Source: Irineochytrium annulatum (Eukaryota > Chytridiomycota > Chytridiomycetes > Chytridiales > Chytridiaceae). From it: a stretch of DNA of 62,723 nt. Location of the stretch: positions 1 through 62,723 of the forward strand of contig JADGJL010000035.1 in NCBI GenBank assembly GCA_027600665.1, given 5' to 3'. A program made the translations under genes and the position numbers. Positions 59,001-62,723 of the stretch are shown piece by piece; within the stretch, counting starts at the first letter, position 1; each line of letters starts with the position of its first letter. The notes below the pieces were generated by a model. That model did no database searches and was not told the origin of the DNA. It worked only from the letters and a program-made list of their open reading frames with translations.

Positions 59001-59514
59001 GTGGACAGCGCAGTAAGGTCCACGCACCTTGTCTAGAATGTTCTTCAGCATGGGCATGTTGTACTTCTGGCCCTTGTACGTGTGCGAGAAGAACATGTAC
59101 GTCTTGTCCGGGATCAGGTTCTCTGTCGGCACCTCCTTGACGCCAATGATCACGTCCGCCTTCGACAAGTCCTCACTAATGACGGCGCCGACCTTGCACG
59201 TCGCGTTAACTCTGGTCGAATGGCCACAAGATACTCACCTCGGCGTACTTCTCATCCGGAATCACGCGCTTGCTGCTCGGCTGCACGATCACCTTCACGC
59301 CGAGCTCCTTCACGAGCCTCTCGACATGGTCCGGCACCAAGGGCACCCGCCGCTCCCACCGGTTTTTGTCCTCGCGCCGAATGCCGAGGCTCAGCACCTT
59401 CCCCGTGTGAGGAGGAGCCGCGGCCCAGGAGAACTGGCCGTGAGCCGAGTAGGCTCGCCGGCTGACGAGCACGGCGGCCGCCCATCGCCATCGCGCGGGG
59501 GAGAGTAGCACCAT
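56088..59514 (-). CDS. AASS: Bifunctional lysine-ketoglutarate reductase / saccharopine dehydrogenase (AASS-type), mitochondrial
   Basis: Fused two-step enzyme of the saccharopine route. The start [20 protein letters not shown] looks like a mitochondrial targeting peptide. The LKR half has [62 protein letters not shown] and [15 protein letters not shown] linker with [20 protein letters not shown] joins it to the SDH half: [55 protein letters not shown] and [12 protein letters not shown]. The last exon ends [20 protein letters not shown]. Ten or more exons are needed. This fusion is the animal/plant lysine-degrading enzyme, whereas most fungi keep separate LYS1 and LYS9. Which direction it runs here, beside a LYS2 pathway, cannot be told. 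Confidence 0.92.
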
Positions 59515-60384
59515 CGTTGGAGAAGTCAACCCGACGGCGAGAAGGAAGTGGGCGTCAAACAACCCTCGAATTCGCCTCAGTTTGCACATGTAATGGGAAG
59601 TTGCAATGCCGACAGAATGCCCAGGTGCGTTGGGGTCAACCCCAGGCGGCCTCCTGACCACTGCGACCTGCGGGCATGGGGTCAATTACGTCGAACATGT
59701 AATGGGAAGCAACGCTGAGTGCTGCTGTTCGACATCTCGGGCAAATACTCCACCGAATCTTGCGTCTGGATTGATATGTGGTGCGTGGGAGAGTGCGTCG
59801 AAGGTGACCCGCCGGTTTGCGTTCCGGTGTGGAAGCATTGCTCAACCAATTCCGCGATGCAAACTGACTGAGTCAGGATACCGTATGAAACATATGATGG
59901 CGTCGAAATTGCTGGTGTCCGCATGCGATGGCGCGAGCGGATGCGGAGGCGACGGAGAGTTTTTGCTTCACAATGGAAAATGCTGATCGACAGAGAGGAT
60001 GTGGTTCTAATGCTGGGTGATGATATAGTCGTGAACGATGTGGTGGATAGCGCTCACAGAGTGACCATCGTCAACATGAAGAATGTCATCACCAAACTAA
60101 ATGATGCGGGATATGGATTTTACAAGTGTGTGACAAAGTAAATGAGCACCCTGTGCGATGATGATCTCGTTTGAAATGAGTATGATATGTGAGACCTCTT
60201 GAGTAAAAAAAAATCTTCTCATGTCACTTGTCTATCTGCAGCGTATCGGAGAACGACAGATGTGATATGTCATATGGTGACTCTGTGTTATGTTGTACTG
60301 TAAATGATCGACATCTTTTTAAAAAGATCTCGTGAAATTGTGACGAACCGCGAATTTGTCACGTATAGTTGGGTCCTCACAATC
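59515..60384. other. Intergenic, ~870 bp, with a short direct repeat and a palindrome
   Basis: A 15-bp direct repeat (acatgtaatgggaag) occurs at 59586-59600 and 59695-59709. A 16-bp perfect palindrome (atctttttaaaaagat) is at 60313-60328. A 72-codon frame at 59923-60141 (+) shows no known motif. Base composition shifts towards AT from about 60,000 onward. Confidence 0.5.
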
Positions 60385-62052
60385 TCAACCTATGATCACC
60401 TCTCGTGCACTCTCCTTCGACCAAGCCGCATCATCGATATCTTTGTTGTACGGTATGGAACACACGTAATTTGGCCACTTGACGATGCCATCCACGTGTA
60501 TCAGCTGTCTACCATTGAATATCTTGTCGGCATCTCCGACATTGCGCACAGGATACGCCCTGCCCGTCGGCTGCTCGAGCAGATAGAAATCGTCCGTGTC
60601 CTCAAAGATGGTGTGATATGTGGTTCCATTGAGGGATGTCGACTTGATTGACATATATCTCCTCTTCACAAAATTCAGATCGATGCAACTCGAATGCTCA
60701 TGGAATTCACGATTTTTCTCTTCTGTGTCTCCCATGCTCTCAATCATCGTCAATGTATTTAAAAACTTCATGCCAGAAAATGATACGGTGGCCTGCGCGA
60801 TCAGGATGCAACCTCTGCACAAGCAAAATCGTTCATGAAAATGCGTCTGTTGCAAGAGGGAGGCTGCAGTCCAACATCTGTGATCAGGTGTATCGTTCTC
60901 TGGCAGCGTTATCGGCATATTGACCAAGATTTTCATTTTGATCGTGTTCATCCCATCATATCCTCTCGTGATCAAAAGATCAAGTATATTTTGACAATTC
61001 TCCATGGACACCTCAAATTTCTCGTACCAGCATCTGTTGAATGTGAATGTTTTCCATGTGGCCATTTTCACCAATGCCGCATCTATGAGCGATGGCTTCC
61101 AAGCTTCAGTCAAAATGCCAACGCCGGAAATCTGGCCGATCACATTAAAACATGTCCCTCGTCCGTGATACATCGTCCCAGTGTTGATAACATGCAGACC
61201 AGGTTTGCTGCCAGATATGCCATATGCGCATAAAAGCGAGCCATCATTGTTTATCGCGCACAGATATGCGGCATGCGTGAACAACTCTTCTATCGATTTG
61301 CTATAATCATAGGGGAGTGATCTGAGCGATTTGACGCAACTCTTCGCCGCATAGAACAAATCTTGATTGAATCCTCCTTTGCGCTGAGCGCACTCGGCGA
61401 AAACGGCCCATGCGTCCAGGGGAAATGGATAATACTCCAGCAATTTGATCTTATCATCCAATCTCTTCACCTCCTCTCCCTCCTCATTGTAATGGAGAAT
61501 GGTGCTGGGCAAATATTTCTCTTGCAGGGTCCACCTCCTTGACATCCATCTGTTGCCCACCTCCTTCGCATCTTTTTCTGGGTGTATGACCACTGTGTAC
61601 TTGAAACATGAGTAGATCAACCACATATAACCGGATGCATCACGGATCGCAAAAGGTTGATTCTGATCTGTGCACAACACATCCACCCATATGAATGGTC
61701 CAAGCCCCGTCCATCCTTTGTCGATCGCAATCTTCTTGATGAGAGCCAGCCTGTCGATCACCCATCGCTTGAATTCCGCGCTGCTCGCGGCATCCTCCGA
61801 ATTTCTATCTCGACAGACCGAAGGATGTGAAAATTTATCATCAGCGGCGCCCGCGAGACAGGTGGACTCTGGCCATATGTGCGAGAGTGCTATCGTGAAT
61901 CGCGTGATGTCGACGGTGTCGATGTACACCCTCCCATCAATTATCTTGGCTCTGTGCATGCCACATTTATCAAGCGATTGTTGATTCGTCTTGTCTGATG
62001 CATGTTCGACGGGATTCCACACCCATATGGACGCCGAGTGTGAATTCATCAT
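60385..62052 (-). CDS. HET-domain protein (heterokaryon-incompatibility type)
   Basis: Intronless frame of about 555 residues from the ATG ending at 62052 (the open frame begins with GTG at 62103). The three HET-domain blocks are present in order: FTIALSHIWPES (residues ~55-65), FIWVDVLCTDQNQPFAIRDA, and NRWMSRRWTLQEKYLP. The remainder is unlike anything I recognise but continues as one frame. Codon choice is markedly AT-richer than in the other genes here, for example many aaa, gat, att and tat codons. HET proteins trigger cell death in non-self recognition of filamentous fungi. Their presence in a flagellated fungus is unexpected, and transfer or lineage-specific spread is possible. Confidence 0.85.
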   Translation of the reverse strand: MMNSHSASIWVWNPVEHASDKTNQQSLDKCGMHRAKIIDGRVYIDTVDITRFTIALSHIWPESTCLAGAADDKFSHPSVCRDRNSEDAASSAEFKRWVIDRLALIKKIAIDKGWTGLGPFIWVDVLCTDQNQPFAIRDASGYMWLIYSCFKYTVVIHPEKDAKEVGNRWMSRRWTLQEKYLPSTILHYNEEGEEVKRLDDKIKLLEYYPFPLDAWAVFAECAQRKGGFNQDLFYAAKSCVKSLRSLPYDYSKSIEELFTHAAYLCAINNDGSLLCAYGISGSKPGLHVINTGTMYHGRGTCFNVIGQISGVGILTEAWKPSLIDAALVKMATWKTFTFNRCWYEKFEVSMENCQNILDLLITRGYDGMNTIKMKILVNMPITLPENDTPDHRCWTAASLLQQTHFHERFCLCRGCILIAQATVSFSGMKFLNTLTMIESMGDTEEKNREFHEHSSCIDLNFVKRRYMSIKSTSLNGTTYHTIFEDTDDFYLLEQPTGRAYPVRNVGDADKIFNGRQLIHVDGIVKWPNYVCSIPYNKDIDDAAWSKESAREVIIG

Positions 62053-62723
62053 GTTTTGTAAACTATCGGATGTGTTAGAATCTGACCACTGGAAGCTCCT
62101 CACGTTTCTGGACGCGGAGTTGCTCTGCTAAGAGGAGGCGAGTGCAATTTAGAGTCTGAGGTGCCGTTCCGATGACCACCAATTCGGCGTTTGACAGCCA
62201 AATCGTAGAATACGCAAAAGAAGACGGAAAATATACTGTTCTACACCACGACTAAAAGACATTAATGCAGAGCTCCCACATTTAACATCGCAAAACAGCT
62301 TGGCATTTGGCACAAGATCGATTGTGGTGTGCAAGACGATCCCACATTCAGGCGGCATTTCCTATGGTTTTGTTTAACACGATTGCGGGCGTTCGCGGCA
62401 AGTATCAATAAACATTAAACCTCAGGTTTTCTGCTAACTGCACGGCTCTTGCGTACTATGGGGACTCAAAATTATCGTTGTATTTAGTGGATGGGTTTGC
62501 AATGGACACTGAAGATGAAGATAATGCTTGCTTACCGTATTCCAACTCATCTTCAGGTGCTACGGACGCTCCGTAACCTTATTAGGATACCGCAGGCCTT
62601 TAAATCTTATGCCCAATAAACGTAATGAAGAAACCTGCGTTGACCGTGTTGGTTTTAATGGTAGTCTTTATTAGTTATTAGTTCGCTCCTTAGTAGCCTG
62701 ATGCGGAGTTTAGATAGTTAGAA
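62053..62723. other. Upstream flank of the HET gene, AT-rich
   Basis: A 69-codon frame at 62149-62358 (-) starting MPPECGIVLHTTIDLVPN could be a separate small ORF or an upstream exon of the HET gene, but no phase-matching splice was evident. Nothing else recognised up to the window edge. Confidence 0.35.

Noticed and set aside
59923..60141. 72-codon plus-strand frame in the AASS-HET spacer
   Set aside because: The start is Arg-rich low complexity, there is no known domain, and it lies in the AT-shift region where chance frames are expected.

Overview
The window looks like nuclear DNA of a fungus that makes flagellated spores (a chytrid-grade lineage). This is inferred from gene content only. 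A chitin synthase carrying a myosin-motor-like domain and an alpha-aminoadipate reductase (LYS2) are fungal hallmarks. A TMEM107 homologue, a ciliary transition-zone membrane protein normally missing from non-flagellated fungi, points to a zoosporic lineage. Genes are dense, lie on both strands and are cut by many GT-AG introns, mostly 45-110 bp. Several exons are tiny (8 and 17 nt), so plain ORF calling misses whole genes. No rRNA, tRNA, CRISPR array or intact transposon was recognised.

Layout. 0.8-7.5 kb: DOT1 histone methyltransferase (-), an atypical Rho-type GTPase (+), a decayed F-box-like gene (+) and a secreted GDSL phospholipase (+). 7.6-19.2 kb: LYS2 (-), a DCAF4-like WD40 protein (-), a pinin-like splicing factor (+), a ubiquitin hydrolase (-) and a CUE-Smr protein (+). 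19.5-24.6 kb: three F-box-like or hypothetical genes, one of which is the intact relative of the pseudogene at 5 kb. 25-42.5 kb: biotin protein ligase, myosin-chitin synthase, a possible small gene, an MFS permease, a kinesin-13, an RNase T2 split into eight exons, and TMEM107. 43-55.9 kb: an ER-type Hsp70 with a shortened lid, a FAD oxidoreductase, a tannase-like secreted esterase, IBA57, a UPF0658 Golgi-type membrane protein, a soluble cytochrome b5, glycine cleavage H protein and a UBE2J/UBC6-like E2. 56-59.5 kb: a fused lysine-ketoglutarate reductase/saccharopine dehydrogenase (AASS). 60.4-62.1 kb: a HET-domain gene in visibly AT-richer sequence.

How they relate. Most genes are unlinked housekeeping functions. 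Recurrent themes are lysine metabolism (LYS2 and AASS, synthesis-type and degradation-type enzymes about 45 kb apart), mitochondrial cofactor enzymes (IBA57, GCV H protein, the probably mitochondrial AASS), ubiquitin and F-box functions (USP, E2, DCAF4, F-box-like proteins), and flagellum/microtubules (TMEM107, kinesin-13). The most unusual items are the HET gene, the AASS fusion in a LYS2 genome, the microexon RNase T2, the lid-shortened Hsp70 ending in REEL, the kinesin-13 with an altered KVD motif, and the Rho GTPase without a CAAX box.
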